64,000 nt of DNA, from assembly GCA_028285305.1 (NCBI GenBank), contig JANQPV010000077.1, forward strand, positions 1-64,000. Direction: 5' to 3'. Shown piece after piece: positions 35,685-45,203 of the stretch. This stretch comes from Alphaproteobacteria bacterium (GTDB lineage Bacteria; Pseudomonadota; Alphaproteobacteria; SMXP01). The first letter of the stretch is position 1. The number at the start of each line of letters is the position of its first letter. Below the pieces are notes generated by a model. It ran no database searches. It worked only from the letters and a program-made list of their open reading frames with translations, and was not told the DNA's origin. The translations under genes were made by a program, and so were the position numbers.

Positions 35685-36320
35685 TCACGGCGCCTCTGCA
35701 TGCAGGTCATCCAAAAGCGCCAATCGCTGACTGAACACATTCTTAGCAGTCTCGCTTGTTCTTCCTGCGACACTTGAAACGAGGTCGTTCAAGGCGCTGA
35801 TCTTCGTCACTTTCTCCGTTCGCGTTGCATATGGCAGACCGGTAATGCGGGATAAATTAGACTCCGACATCAGGTCGTGCTCCACCGCACCAAAGGCAAA
35901 GAAATCTTTATACTGCTTGATACCAAATTTGCAGTCCAAATATATGTCTCGGGCCAGAGCTGCTGACAGTTCGATGCCAACATCCAGCAAAATATCTTTG
36001 CCCCGATAGAGCGCCTTTAGGTGTTTAAACGACATGATCCAATATTCGCTTATCTGGGGTTTGTGTTCCGCTCTGGAAAGTTCACGCCATTTCCGGGCGA
36101 ACAGGTCTCCGACGCTTGAGAAATCCCATAGAATTCCGGCGTTATCGACAAGTGTGAGGATGTGGACGGGGCCGCGCTCGGCGCTCTTCCACACAAGCGC
36201 ATCTTTGAGCCGATCTCGGACCTCGTCAAAGTCCGTCACGTGCTCGATCTGATAGTCCCAGTCGCTGAACGCATCGCTGCTTTTTGAGGCGCGGCTTCCA
36301 ATCAGCTTCATTGCGGTCAC
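35685..36320 (-). CDS. Nucleotidyltransferase-fold protein
   Basis: A 211-aa protein with IGSRASKSSDAFSDWDYQIEHV near the N-terminus, the GSxAxxxxDxWSDxD motif of polymerase-beta-like nucleotidyltransferases. The rest has no clear signature; DDL/D pairs at residues about 115-135 could be the third acidic site. It could be an aminoglycoside-6-adenylyltransferase relative or an antitoxin-type MNT protein, but no toxin partner is adjacent. Substrate unknown. Confidence 0.6.
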   Translation of the reverse strand: MTAMKLIGSRASKSSDAFSDWDYQIEHVTDFDEVRDRLKDALVWKSAERGPVHILTLVDNAGILWDFSSVGDLFARKWRELSRAEHKPQISEYWIMSFKHLKALYRGKDILLDVGIELSAALARDIYLDCKFGIKQYKDFFAFGAVEHDLMSESNLSRITGLPYATRTEKVTKISALNDLVSSVAGRTSETAKNVFSQRLALLDDLHAEAP

Positions 36321-36606
36321 GCGTTGGTTGAATTGAAGTTAAACCTCGCTACCCTATCGCCTTTCCGTGTTCGAACAAGCCTCCAGCTCGTGAAACGAGA
36401 CAGGAACGCTGACGTGTCCGTTCCGAGGTTGCAGCGGTTGTGGTCATCGGAATCGGGGACCCACGCCCCCGCCTCCAAACGTGTCAATCATCAGTTCTTT
36501 GCTGGTATTTGTCATTTGACCTCTTGGACTTTGTGGCGTCTAATCTCCGCACTGGTTGGTTTGTGCAAAGACAGGGGTATGGGTGGCCCCCTCGCTTTGG
36601 TGCTTA

Positions 36607-37737
36607 ATGGAGTGGGGCGTGTCTAAAGTTGTATTGTGGTATTGTCTTTCTGTTTTGGCATGGGATTTTTTTACGACCTCCCCCGCGGATTCGGCTCTGG
36701 TGCGGTCCAGTATCCAAATGGGGCAACGGCTTGGAACAGAGGTTGTCACCTTGTCGAAACTGGCCTATCGAAACTTTCCCCAGGAATGGCATAGGGCGGG
36801 GCAAGACTTTGCGGACGCTCGTGACCGGGCAGCGGCATTTTTCAGCCAACTTCGGTTCGCCAAGAAAGAAGACGCTTCGCAAGATCGAGCCTCACCCCCT
36901 CTCGGAACGGATCAAGCCGAGGGCTCTCCCATTCAAAGCGACGGCCACATGCGGCCAGACCCGTCCCGGCCCAAACAACATGCGGAATTGAATGGCGCCA
37001 TCACAGACCAGGCTGTTGCACTCGGCGATGCGAAGATCCTCACCAGAGCCCCCAAGCGCCTTCGTCCCATTATTCGGCACGCAAGCAGCCGGACCGGCGT
37101 TTCAACCTATTACCTCGTCAAAACGGCTGAACGGGAAAGCCGTTTCAATACAAAGGCGCGGGCCTTTACGTCATCTGCGGCCGGTCTTTTTCAGTTCATT
37201 GACCAAACATGGCTCGGCTTAGTGGACCGATACGGCCACAAACATGGACTGCTAAAGGAAGCAAGGGCCATCGGACGCAATAGCTCAGGTGTCTACGTCT
37301 TCCGAGACACGAGTCAGAGACGTCACATAATGAACCTCAGATACGACGCTAGGATCAGCACGCTTATGGCCGCCGAGTTGGCGACAGAAAACCGGCGCAG
37401 GTTGACACGATCCTTGCGGCGCGACATCACCGACAGCGAGCTTTATATCGCGCATTTTCTTGGGGCGGATGGTGCGATCAAGTTGATCCGGACAGCGAAC
37501 AGAGCTCCAAAGGCTTCAGCCGTTAAGGCGTTTCCAAAGGCGGCCCGGGCAAATCGAAGCATCTTCTATGCCCGGAACGGAAAGCATCGCACGGTCGCCC
37601 AGGTTGTCGACCGTCTCCACCTGCGCCATGAAACGAAGGCGAGTATGGAGCAGGTCTTCGCCTTCGTCGCCCGGGTGTTTCACAATCTGACCGGGGAGAG
37701 GGGCTCCCGTTCCGATAAACCAGTCCTGGAACGCTAA
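36607..37737 (+). CDS. Lytic transglycosylase-like protein
   Basis: A 376-aa protein with a hydrophobic N-terminus (VVLWYCLSVLAWDFF, signal or anchor), a variable linker, and a transglycosylase domain: TYYLVKTAERESRFNTKARAFTSSAAGLFQFIDQTWLGL, where Glu in ERES is the expected catalytic acid. AHFLGADGAIKLI also fits the SLT family. It would cut peptidoglycan glycan strands in the periplasm. The ATG at 36607 gives a better signal than 36556. A palindromic element follows 50 bp after the stop. Confidence 0.8.
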   Translation: MEWGVSKVVLWYCLSVLAWDFFTTSPADSALVRSSIQMGQRLGTEVVTLSKLAYRNFPQEWHRAGQDFADARDRAAAFFSQLRFAKKEDASQDRASPPLGTDQAEGSPIQSDGHMRPDPSRPKQHAELNGAITDQAVALGDAKILTRAPKRLRPIIRHASSRTGVSTYYLVKTAERESRFNTKARAFTSSAAGLFQFIDQTWLGLVDRYGHKHGLLKEARAIGRNSSGVYVFRDTSQRRHIMNLRYDARISTLMAAELATENRRRLTRSLRRDITDSELYIAHFLGADGAIKLIRTANRAPKASAVKAFPKAARANRSIFYARNGKHRTVAQVVDRLHLRHETKASMEQVFAFVARVFHNLTGERGSRSDKPVLER

Positions 37738-37786
37738 TCGAGGTTCGGTTGCTGCGGGACAAGTCCGCGGGGGGTTGGATTCAGGA

Positions 37787-37889
37787 CTAGAGCCGTTTTG
37801 GTTTTAAAGGAAACACAAAACGGCTCCAGATTTCTTATTTTGCGCGTTTCCAGGCGAACCGGATTCCACTTCACCTGGAAACGCTCTAG
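37787..37889 (+). repeat. Dispersed palindromic element, copy B
   Basis: Complete copy bounded by CTAG at both ends. It differs from copy A by few bases, including a gap in the middle (CCAGGCG for CCTGACGGTG). It lies between the transglycosylase gene and the tail of the MBL-fold gene, outside both. Same two-hairpin plan. Confidence 0.85.
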
Positions 37890-37906
37890 GTCATTTCATA
37901 GCCTGA

Positions 37907-38692
37907 TCAGCAGACGTTTCGATCCCGCCTTGCCAGGTAGGCGTCAGCGATTTCGATCATGCGCTCTCTGCCGAAGCTGGGATCATGCCCGCCATGGACG
38001 ATCCGCACGGGAAGTTTTCGGATACGCTCCATCGTTTTGACGTAGGTGGGAATATCCGCTTCCGGACTTTCATCGAGAAGGGGGCCATCATAAATCGCAT
38101 CGCCGGAGAACAACGTGCCCGTCGCCTTTTCCCACAGGCCGATGCTCCCTGGCGAATGTCCGGGCAAGTGAAGTATCTCCAGTGCACGGTCGCCAAGATC
38201 AATCGTGTCGCCCTCGCCCAAACGCCGCTGAATGCGCGCCGACGGCGTCTCGAAAGCGGCCGGATCGAAATCTTTGTGCGGAATAGCGGTAAGAATACCG
38301 CCGGATATATCGTAGCCCATGCGGGCAATTTCGGCCAAGGCCTCTTCTCCCCACGCCTTCATGTCGATGGGGATGAGGTTCGAGGGATTTCTCAGTTCCT
38401 GTTCTTCAGCTGGGTGGAGACAGACGCCGCCAAATTCGTGCGCTCCGCCCATATGGTCCAAATGCGTGTGGGTTAGGACCACAGTCAGGTCCTTTTCAAA
38501 CAGGTCTTTGGCAGCGCCCGCGAGGCTCGCAATCCCCATACCCGTATCGATCAAGAGATCCCGGTCTCTTCCCCGCACGTGCCAGATGTTACATCGCAAG
38601 AGAGGGTGGACATGCGGCTCCCAAAGCAGTGTGACATCATCACCAAAGCTCTTGCGGTCAAACCATCGGTTGGCAATTCCAAGCAGTGTCAT
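37907..38692 (-). CDS. Metallo-beta-lactamase fold hydrolase
   Basis: A 261-aa MBL-fold protein. The metal motif VLTHTHLDHMGGAHEF (HxHxDH) is complete, followed by ILHLPGHSPGSIGLW (third His) and GDAIYDG (bridging Asp). HGGHDPSFG supplies the last ligand. Substrate unknown; glyoxalase II-like and lactonase-like enzymes share this pattern. Monocistronic between a repeat and the divergent DUF6713-type gene. Confidence 0.85.
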   Translation of the reverse strand: MTLLGIANRWFDRKSFGDDVTLLWEPHVHPLLRCNIWHVRGRDRDLLIDTGMGIASLAGAAKDLFEKDLTVVLTHTHLDHMGGAHEFGGVCLHPAEEQELRNPSNLIPIDMKAWGEEALAEIARMGYDISGGILTAIPHKDFDPAAFETPSARIQRRLGEGDTIDLGDRALEILHLPGHSPGSIGLWEKATGTLFSGDAIYDGPLLDESPEADIPTYVKTMERIRKLPVRIVHGGHDPSFGRERMIEIADAYLARRDRNVC

Positions 38693-38770
38693 GTCTTTAA
38701 GTCCGCGTCTGGTTCAACGAGGGGCGTTCTGTCGCAATTCAATCCTCATAAGCGGTGCTAGAGTCAAGGT

Positions 38771-39172
38771 ATGGATGCCAAACCTTCAGCTGATCAACTC
38801 CGCGTGTTGTTCTATGTTGGATTGTCCCTCTTGATCTGCCACGAATTGGATGCGGTCGCCCGCCACGAATGGCGGTTGTTGCCACTCTTTCGTTCGCTGG
38901 AAGACGATCTTGCGTACACCGCGTTTGTTCTCAGCCATTTTCCTTTGTTTGTCGGCATCTTTTGGGCGACACATCACTCCCGTCCGGCCCTTGCCCGGTG
39001 GAGTCAGTTCATCGTCGATCTGGCTTTGGTTGCCCATGGCATCGCGCACTTTGCCTTATCGGGGCACGTCCTTTATGAATTCGAGCCTCCCATCGAAACC
39101 ATCACGGTCTATGGAGCTGCGATCATCGGCACACTCCACGCCTCACTCTTGGTACGGACAACTAGGACCTAG
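38771..39172 (+). CDS. DUF6713-like small membrane protein
   Basis: A 133-aa protein with about four hydrophobic segments (LRVLFYVGLSLLICHELDAV, FVLSHFPLFVGIFWATHH, FIVDLALVAHGIAHFALS, ITVYGAAIIGTLHASLLV). ICHELDAVARHEWRLLP is the family-like signature; several conserved histidines might bind metal or haem, which is speculation. Function unknown. Overlaps the tail of the opposite Rieske gene by 11 bp. Confidence 0.65.
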   Translation: MDAKPSADQLRVLFYVGLSLLICHELDAVARHEWRLLPLFRSLEDDLAYTAFVLSHFPLFVGIFWATHHSRPALARWSQFIVDLALVAHGIAHFALSGHVLYEFEPPIETITVYGAAIIGTLHASLLVRTTRT

Positions 39173-40292
39173 CCTCGGCCGAACCGTCTTCCACCAACAT
39201 CTTGTCAAGCCACCATTGGTTCAATTGCCAGATGCTCTTTTCCAAGGGCGCAAGACGGCCCTGGGTCGTAAAGGGGGCCTGCAACCCTTTCCATACCAGG
39301 TCGTTGGCCTCAATATCCTCCATATGGATGGTTTGCGTCAGCTCGCAAGCCGCTTGGGCCGTCTCTTCGAATGTGGCTTCCTCCATCGCCTTTCGCGGAA
39401 GACAAATGTGGATCTTTAGCAAGAGCTTGCCCGACGATCGAGGAAACACTTGGTACCATGTGAGCGTTTCGCCGTGAAAAGCGATCAAGAAGTGCGGAAA
39501 TATGACGTTTGCGAACAAGTCCGGCGAAACCTCCTCCCCAGCCGCTGTGGGCATGTGCAGAATAGACCACGGCCCATCATTGTCGGGGACTTGGGAGTCT
39601 TGTGCGTGGAAAATCGGTTCTAGTGTGCCGGAATGGGTCGCGATGTGGTGGTACGCCTCCATGAAATTCTCGACCAAGACCTTCCAATTCCAGTCGCTGT
39701 CGAATTCCATCGTTCGGGCAACGACCATTTGGCTAAGATCGATATTCTCGAAGTATCGTTCGAAACCGGCAACTTGAGGGGCGAATGGTTGGGCGTCTTT
39801 GTCGAGATTGATCATTATGAAGCCGTTCCAAATCTCGGTTTTGATCTGCGGGAGCCGGCAATTCTTTTCGGTGAATCCGGCCGCCTCTTCCATCATGGGT
39901 GCACGTATCAATTGACCGGTTGTGTCATAGCTCCAGGCATGATAGGGGCAGGTGAAGAGCTTTCGGTTGCCGCCGCCGTCCACGATTGGCGCCGCGCGAT
40001 GCAAGCAGACGCGGGACAATGTCCGGATCTGTCCGTCTTGTCCGTGCACCACTAAAAGGGGTTGATCGAAAACATCAAAGCTCAAGTAATCGCCCGGCTT
40101 TGGCAGCTGATCCACCCGTGCCAACGGCAACCAGCTTCTCCGCATGATGCGATCGATCTCGCGTTCGTACACTTCGTCCGAAGTATAGGCGCTCGGCGGC
40201 AGGGTGTAGGCTTGAGACAAGGGAAGACGGGATCGGTCTATCTCTTCTGCTTGAATGCCGGGCAAAACTTCGATCTGTGTAGATATATTCAT
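39162..40292 (-). CDS. Rieske aromatic ring-hydroxylating oxygenase, alpha subunit
   Basis: A 376-aa oxygenase. The Rieske cluster is CLHRAAPIVDGGG and CPYHAWSYD (CxH...CxxH). The mononuclear iron site is ENFMEAYHHIATHSG (two histidines), with bridging Asp/Glu before it. No beta subunit is adjacent, so it may be a homotrimeric type. Substrate unknown. It directly follows an SDR (1 bp), and both are divergent from a TetR regulator, so they form one regulated unit. Confidence 0.88.
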   Translation of the reverse strand: MNISTQIEVLPGIQAEEIDRSRLPLSQAYTLPPSAYTSDEVYEREIDRIMRRSWLPLARVDQLPKPGDYLSFDVFDQPLLVVHGQDGQIRTLSRVCLHRAAPIVDGGGNRKLFTCPYHAWSYDTTGQLIRAPMMEEAAGFTEKNCRLPQIKTEIWNGFIMINLDKDAQPFAPQVAGFERYFENIDLSQMVVARTMEFDSDWNWKVLVENFMEAYHHIATHSGTLEPIFHAQDSQVPDNDGPWSILHMPTAAGEEVSPDLFANVIFPHFLIAFHGETLTWYQVFPRSSGKLLLKIHICLPRKAMEEATFEETAQAACELTQTIHMEDIEANDLVWKGLQAPFTTQGRLAPLEKSIWQLNQWWLDKMLVEDGSAEARS

Positions 40293-40293
40293 C

Positions 40294-41163
40294 TTATCTC
40301 TCCAGTCTTTGCTGTTGTAGCCAGTCGCTCATTCCGAGCTCGTTCATCACGTATCCCCGCCATTCCTCGTCGCTCATCGAAGATCGTGCCTGCTGTATCT
40401 GCGGCGCACCTTCGCCGGGATAATATCTCAGCTTCGGCTCGCTGGCGGTGGCTGCTTCCAGAACTGTGTCGGCAACCAACTGAGGATCTTCGCCCGAAAG
40501 TTCACCTTCGGACGTCGAAGAAACGACGCGCTCATTAAATGCATCGTAAACGGTTCCTCTTTCAAAGAATCCGGACGCATCAGTGTTGTGGGCGCTCATG
40601 CCAGTGTTGAAAAAAGCGGGGCGGATGGTGCTGACGGAAATGCCAAAGCGCGCCGTTTCCATGGCAAGGGCCTCCGCCAGTCCTTCAAGTGCAAATTTGC
40701 TGGCGCAGTAGATAGATTCGCCCGGTATTCCCGTCGCACCGGCCATGGATGTCACAAAGAGTATCCGTCCGCCCCCTTGCGATCTCATGACCGGTAATGC
40801 CGCGCGGGTTAGATCCACCGCCGCAAAGAAGTTTGTCTCCATAACATGTCTTAAATGGTCGTTGTGCAGAGCTTCCAATGCACCGAAACTGCTCATCCCG
40901 ACATTGTTGACCACAACATCTAAACGGTTTGTCGCCTGAACTGCTTTCTCAATGACCCGGCGGTTTTGGACGGGCTGCGTGACATCGTGCTCCAGCACGG
41001 TCAGGCTGAGACCTTCTTGAAAACCCCACTTCGCCAGATCCTCACCGCGCTCGGCGTTGCGCATCGTGGAGAAGACATCAAAACCGGCCCGCGCAAGGGT
41101 CTTCGAGATGAGTTGGCCGAAGCCCGTGGGACGCGAACACCCAGTTACAATCGCAGTCGTCAT
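40294..41163 (-). CDS. Short-chain dehydrogenase/reductase
   Basis: A 289-aa classical SDR. TAIVTGCSRPTGFGQLISKTL is the NAD(P) motif, VVNNVGMSSFG replaces NNAG with NNVG, ILFVTSMAGATG holds the catalytic Ser region and YCASKFALEGLAEAL the YxxxK pair. Substrate unknown. First gene of a two-gene unit with the Rieske oxygenase downstream, suggesting it acts on the same pathway. Confidence 0.88.
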   Translation of the reverse strand: MTTAIVTGCSRPTGFGQLISKTLARAGFDVFSTMRNAERGEDLAKWGFQEGLSLTVLEHDVTQPVQNRRVIEKAVQATNRLDVVVNNVGMSSFGALEALHNDHLRHVMETNFFAAVDLTRAALPVMRSQGGGRILFVTSMAGATGIPGESIYCASKFALEGLAEALAMETARFGISVSTIRPAFFNTGMSAHNTDASGFFERGTVYDAFNERVVSSTSEGELSGEDPQLVADTVLEAATASEPKLRYYPGEGAPQIQQARSSMSDEEWRGYVMNELGMSDWLQQQRLER

Positions 41164-41211
41164 GGATCCCTCCGTTTCAATTTTTCGACTCCTAACTCAC
41201 CTTTTCCTGCC

Positions 41212-41247
41212 TGTCAATTATTTTTGATCGATCGATATAAATTGACA
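41212..41247. promoter_or_regulatory. Inverted repeat in the SDR-TetR divergent gap
   Basis: TGTCAATT at 41212-41219 and AATTGACA at 41240-41247 form perfect 8-bp arms around an AT-rich centre containing ATCGATCGAT. Each arm includes a TTGACA facing one of the two genes. It is a likely operator for the TetR-type regulator at 41277, which would then control itself and the SDR/Rieske unit. Confidence 0.55.
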
Positions 41248-41276
41248 ATTCGGTTTCGCCTGTGTAGAGAGATGGC

Positions 41277-41981
41277 ATGACAATAGAGAGCTTATCATCG
41301 CGTCGCCCGGTTGGACGGCCCCGCAAGGATGGTCGCCCCCACCTGAAGCGCGAACAGGTTTTTTGGGTGAGTGCACGGCTGATCGCGCAGCATGGCTATG
41401 CAGGTACATCCGTTCGGATGATCGCAAGCGCACTTGGAACCTCGCCAGCCTCGCTGTTTAATCTTTTTGCCTCGAAAGAACAGCTGCTAAATGAGCTGAT
41501 TGTTTATGCCTCGGGTCCGTCACTGGCGTTCTACGCCGAGTTGCGCAAACTTGACCTGACGCCCGCCGTTGCTCTCTATAAAAGTCTGTATGAAGAGGTG
41601 AAGGCTGTGGCGTCCGCCGAGCGGTCGTTTCCCGCGATGTTCTACTTGCCCGAGTTGCATCAAGAGGGATTTGAGCTTGCGCAGAAGATGCGCGCCGATA
41701 TGGTCGGGCACTACCGCGACCTTCTTGAGGCCGGCTCAAAGGCGCAGCTGTTTTTCTGCGATCATTCGGATCTGGTCGCGGAACAGTTCTTCCAGCTGAC
41801 GGAAACAACGATTGTGGCCCGAGACAAGTTGCAGCATTTGAAGGTCGATGCGCAAGCCACATCAACCGCTGACTTGTGCTTGCGCGCCGTCCTGAGGGAA
41901 CCTGGCAGTGTTGCATCCGTCCGCGAGGAAGCGCATAAGGTCCAAATTGGAGTTGAGCTGCCCGTGGGGCCCGAAAGTTAG
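41277..41981 (+). CDS. TetR family transcriptional regulator
   Basis: A 234-aa regulator with a basic N-terminus (RRPVGRPRKDGRPHLKREQV) and a TetR helix-turn-helix: VSARLIAQHGYAGTSVRMIASALGTSPASLFNLFASKEQLLNEL. The C-terminal ligand domain is variable. Divergent from the SDR/Rieske pair with an inverted repeat between, so local control is probable. A VOC gene follows 21 bp later. Confidence 0.9.
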   Translation: MTIESLSSRRPVGRPRKDGRPHLKREQVFWVSARLIAQHGYAGTSVRMIASALGTSPASLFNLFASKEQLLNELIVYASGPSLAFYAELRKLDLTPAVALYKSLYEEVKAVASAERSFPAMFYLPELHQEGFELAQKMRADMVGHYRDLLEAGSKAQLFFCDHSDLVAEQFFQLTETTIVARDKLQHLKVDAQATSTADLCLRAVLREPGSVASVREEAHKVQIGVELPVGPES

Positions 41982-42002
41982 AGTGAGAGAACGAGGAAAA
42001 GA

Positions 42003-42719
42003 ATGACGGATGATGCGCCCGGATGGCTTGCGAAAGACTGTCTCGACATTGGTCTGTTTACAAATAACCTCGATGAAATGCTCTCGTTCTGGCAAAATGA
42101 AATTGGCCTGACCTTCGACCACATGCTTCCCTTGGGCGGCGGCGTCCGCCAATACCGGCATGATTTCGGCGGAGCCGTTCTCAAGATCAATCATGCTCGC
42201 GATCCTCTACCACCGCGGCCATCGGCTGGCCTCGTTCGTGTTCTGATCGCTCAACCAGATACTCAGACGGAACGTGAACTCTTTGATCCGGACGGTAACG
42301 CCCTTTTGCTCGTTCCCATGGGTCATATGGGGTTGACCCATTGGGCGGTGGAAGTCGCTGCATCAAACGAAAGCGAATTTCTGGGCTTTTACGAACACGC
42401 ACTTGGTCTGCCCAAAGATGATGGATTGGACTGCGCCGTTTCTTGCGGGAAAAGCAAGATCGTCGCCCGGCTCGAACCGGACGAAGCCGCCCAAACGCAG
42501 AGTGAGCCGTTGGCGCGTGCCGGCTATCGTTACACCACGCTCCAGGTGCAAAAGGTGGATACGATTCATGCTCGTGTCCTTAAGAATGGAGGCCGTGAGG
42601 GCCGCGCCCCAGAAACACTCGGGGAAACGGCACGAATCTCCTTCGTGCGCGATGGGCTCGGAAATTGGATGGAATTGTCGCAACGGGCTTCGCTCACCGG
42701 GTCTCTTGAGCCCGGCTAG
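42003..42719 (+). CDS. VOC family protein (two glyoxalase-like repeats)
   Basis: A 238-aa protein with two vicinal-oxygen-chelate modules: CLDIGLFTNNLDEMLSFWQNEIGLTFDHM, and MGLTHWAVEVAASNESEFLGFYEHALGL, the second with TLQVQKVDTIHARVLKNGG. Extradiol dioxygenases have this double plan, but the substrate is unknown. Likely cotranscribed with the TetR gene. Confidence 0.75.
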   Translation: MTDDAPGWLAKDCLDIGLFTNNLDEMLSFWQNEIGLTFDHMLPLGGGVRQYRHDFGGAVLKINHARDPLPPRPSAGLVRVLIAQPDTQTERELFDPDGNALLLVPMGHMGLTHWAVEVAASNESEFLGFYEHALGLPKDDGLDCAVSCGKSKIVARLEPDEAAQTQSEPLARAGYRYTTLQVQKVDTIHARVLKNGGREGRAPETLGETARISFVRDGLGNWMELSQRASLTGSLEPG

Positions 42720-42747
42720 AACGAGCTTCGGGTCTCCTCCGCAAGCT

Positions 42748-43272
42748 TCAGCTCCAGACGTCGGTTCCCTCTTGCTCGACTTTGAGCAAATAGTGGAGGT
42801 CGTGGCTTAGGACCTTCTCTATGTGAAACCGCATCATGTGCCGGTCCGGCGCATCAAACTTCTCAAACTCGGACTGCAAGAGAGCTGGGGGTGGCGACGT
42901 GCCGCCCATGTTCTTTGTCAAGAACGCTTCGGTGAATCGGCGAAGGAGTTGGGCATCCTTTAAAATCTCCACCTTGCCGCGCAGCGTGACCTGGCGTCCA
43001 ATCGATTCGGGGTCCCAAATGCAAAAGCATGCAGATGGATTGCGGTGCCAGGCATGGTATTTTGCCCGGTTGGTCGTCGAGGTCACAGTGATGACGTCAT
43101 CGATAAGAGCGTAAAGCATGACCGCACTCACCGGCTGATTATCCTGCGTAACCCAGGATACAACGGCATGGCTTGCCTCGGCGATCACGTCCTTGACCGA
43201 CTGCTCGTCAAGGGTGAACGGACTGATGTTGCGCCTGGCGAACCAGACAGGTCTCTCGATGTTTGTGTTCAT
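42748..43272 (-). CDS. Pyridoxamine 5'-phosphate oxidase-like flavoprotein
   Basis: A 174-aa split-barrel protein: SHAVVSWVTQDNQPVSAVMLYALIDDVITVTSTTNRAKYHAWHRNPSACFCIWD is the FMN-binding fold seen in F420/FMN PNPOx-like enzymes. The ATG at 43272 starts the conserved region; upstream codons to 43422 have no homology character. Substrate unknown. Faces the VOC gene tail to tail. Confidence 0.75.
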   Translation of the reverse strand: MNTNIERPVWFARRNISPFTLDEQSVKDVIAEASHAVVSWVTQDNQPVSAVMLYALIDDVITVTSTTNRAKYHAWHRNPSACFCIWDPESIGRQVTLRGKVEILKDAQLLRRFTEAFLTKNMGGTSPPPALLQSEFEKFDAPDRHMMRFHIEKVLSHDLHYLLKVEQEGTDVWS

Positions 43273-43547
43273 TCTCCTCTCCGCCCCTTTGTGTGTACTC
43301 AACGACTGGGATCTTTCTTCAACCGCACAAAGCATTTGCTGCCCAACACACCCCCCCATTGTGGAACTTGTTCGCCGTTTGCAGCCGCTCGCGCGGCGCA
43401 GATCCCGGATATCTTGACACAATTTCCAACACTAAGTTGAAATGTATTTGTACGATATAACTTTTACTTGGCAGTACAAGATGAAACTACTTGTTCCGGT
43501 AAAACGAATACGATTGACTGGCCTTGTGCTTAGAAGTTTTCCGAAAG

Positions 43548-44948
43548 ATGAACATGACAGAACAAACACAAAAGGCCGACTATCTGGTGATTGGTGCTGG
43601 GGCCATGGGTATGGCATTCACGGACGTATTGATGACGGAAACTGACGCCACAGTTGTCATTGTGGATCGTCATCATCAACCGGGAGGCCACTGGAACGAC
43701 GCCTACCCATTTGTGCGCCTGCACCAGCCCTCGGCGTTTTACGGCGTGAACTCAAAGCATTTGGGATCCGACAAGATTGATCAGGTCGGTTGGAACAAGG
43801 GCCTTTACGAACTGGCGACCAACAGCGAGGTGTGCGCCTACTTCGATCAGGTGATGCAGCAAGACTTCCTGCCCTCCGGCCGGGTTCAGTACTTTCCGTG
43901 TTGCGACTATCAAGGTGACGGTCAATTCGCGTCTCTTATGTCCGGAGAACAGTATTCAGTCGCCGCCGCCAAGACCGTCGATGCGACTTACATGAATGTC
44001 ACGGTACCGTCCGTCACGCCAGTTCCTTTCGAAGTCGCTCCGGGCGCTCACGTCGTGCCACCCAACGATCTGCCCCGGACCGCAGGACAGTTTAGTCGCT
44101 ACGTTGTTGTGGGCGCGGGCAAAACGGGGATGGATGCGTGTCTCTTTCTTTTGAAGGCCGGCGTCAATCCGGATTCGGTGAGATGGATCATGCCAAGAGA
44201 CTCTTGGCTGTTGAACCGTGCCCTTATTCAGCCTGGCGAAGAATTTGCCGATGCGATCGGCGCTGCCTTCGCACAACAGTTAAGCGGTATCAAAGACTCT
44301 ACGTCCGTGGACGATTTGTTTGACCGTGTCAGTGCGTCCGGCCTGCTGATGCCGTTCGACGAAGACATCAGACCGACCATGTATCGGTGCGCAACGGTTA
44401 CGCTCGCTGAGCTGGAACAGCTGCGGCGAATCAAAGGTATTGTTCGCATGGGACGTGTCAAGACGATCGATGCCGACCAAATCCAATTGGACGAGGGCTC
44501 TGTTAAAACGGATACATCAACGCTGCACGTCAACTGTACGGCGGACGGTCTCGAGCGGCGGCCCGTTGTTCCTGTGTTCGAGGGGAGCCATCTAACGCTT
44601 CAGTCGGTAAGTACCTGTCAGCAGGTCTTTAGTGCCGCCTTCATCGCACACGTGGAAGCGGCATACGACGATGATGACGTCAAGAACGCTCTTTGCACTG
44701 TGGTCCCACATCCAGACAAGGCTACGGACTTCTTACGCACCACATTGGCGAATATGGTAAACCGATTGACCTGGTCGCAGGATGCCGGCTTGACGGCGTG
44801 GCTTGACAACTCCCGTCTTGCCGGACTGTCCGGCATCGCTGCCCCCGATCTGGACAGTGCAGATGCGGAAGAGTTTATCGCGACCGGTACTGCGGCGTTG
44901 GAAAAGCTTCAGGCCTATGTGGCCGAGGCGGATGCTGCGGAAGCGTAG
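43548..44948 (+). CDS. FAD/NAD(P)-dependent oxidoreductase
   Basis: A 466-aa flavoprotein. YLVIGAGAMGMAFTDVLMTE is the FAD motif and GGHWNDAYPFVRLHQPSAFYG an adjoining flavin monooxygenase-like segment; VVVGAGKTGMDACLFLL is a second dinucleotide motif for NAD(P). This two-motif layout suits class B-like flavin monooxygenases, though the fingerprint FxGxxxHxxxW is not evident. Substrate unknown. Single gene, convergent with GST across a palindromic repeat. Confidence 0.75.
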   Translation: MNMTEQTQKADYLVIGAGAMGMAFTDVLMTETDATVVIVDRHHQPGGHWNDAYPFVRLHQPSAFYGVNSKHLGSDKIDQVGWNKGLYELATNSEVCAYFDQVMQQDFLPSGRVQYFPCCDYQGDGQFASLMSGEQYSVAAAKTVDATYMNVTVPSVTPVPFEVAPGAHVVPPNDLPRTAGQFSRYVVVGAGKTGMDACLFLLKAGVNPDSVRWIMPRDSWLLNRALIQPGEEFADAIGAAFAQQLSGIKDSTSVDDLFDRVSASGLLMPFDEDIRPTMYRCATVTLAELEQLRRIKGIVRMGRVKTIDADQIQLDEGSVKTDTSTLHVNCTADGLERRPVVPVFEGSHLTLQSVSTCQQVFSAAFIAHVEAAYDDDDVKNALCTVVPHPDKATDFLRTTLANMVNRLTWSQDAGLTAWLDNSRLAGLSGIAAPDLDSADAEEFIATGTAALEKLQAYVAEADAAEA

Positions 44949-45203
44949 CGCCTCCCTTACTGCAAGGGATAGATTGTTCAGTTTACCGGTCTGCATTGAT
45001 GCGCGTAAACATCGTATCCGGCTTGTACACGTGGACATTGCGCCCCGATCCGGGTCCTCACGTTCCCTTCCTGTAAAGAAATGTCGATTCCTGCAAGTAT
45101 CTACGAGGGTTTCCGTGTGGAGTCGAATGCGATTCATCATCCGCGGACGGTCATAACAACTAATCTGAAACCGTTTGGTGGTTCTGAAAGAACCAAATCG
45201 GCT

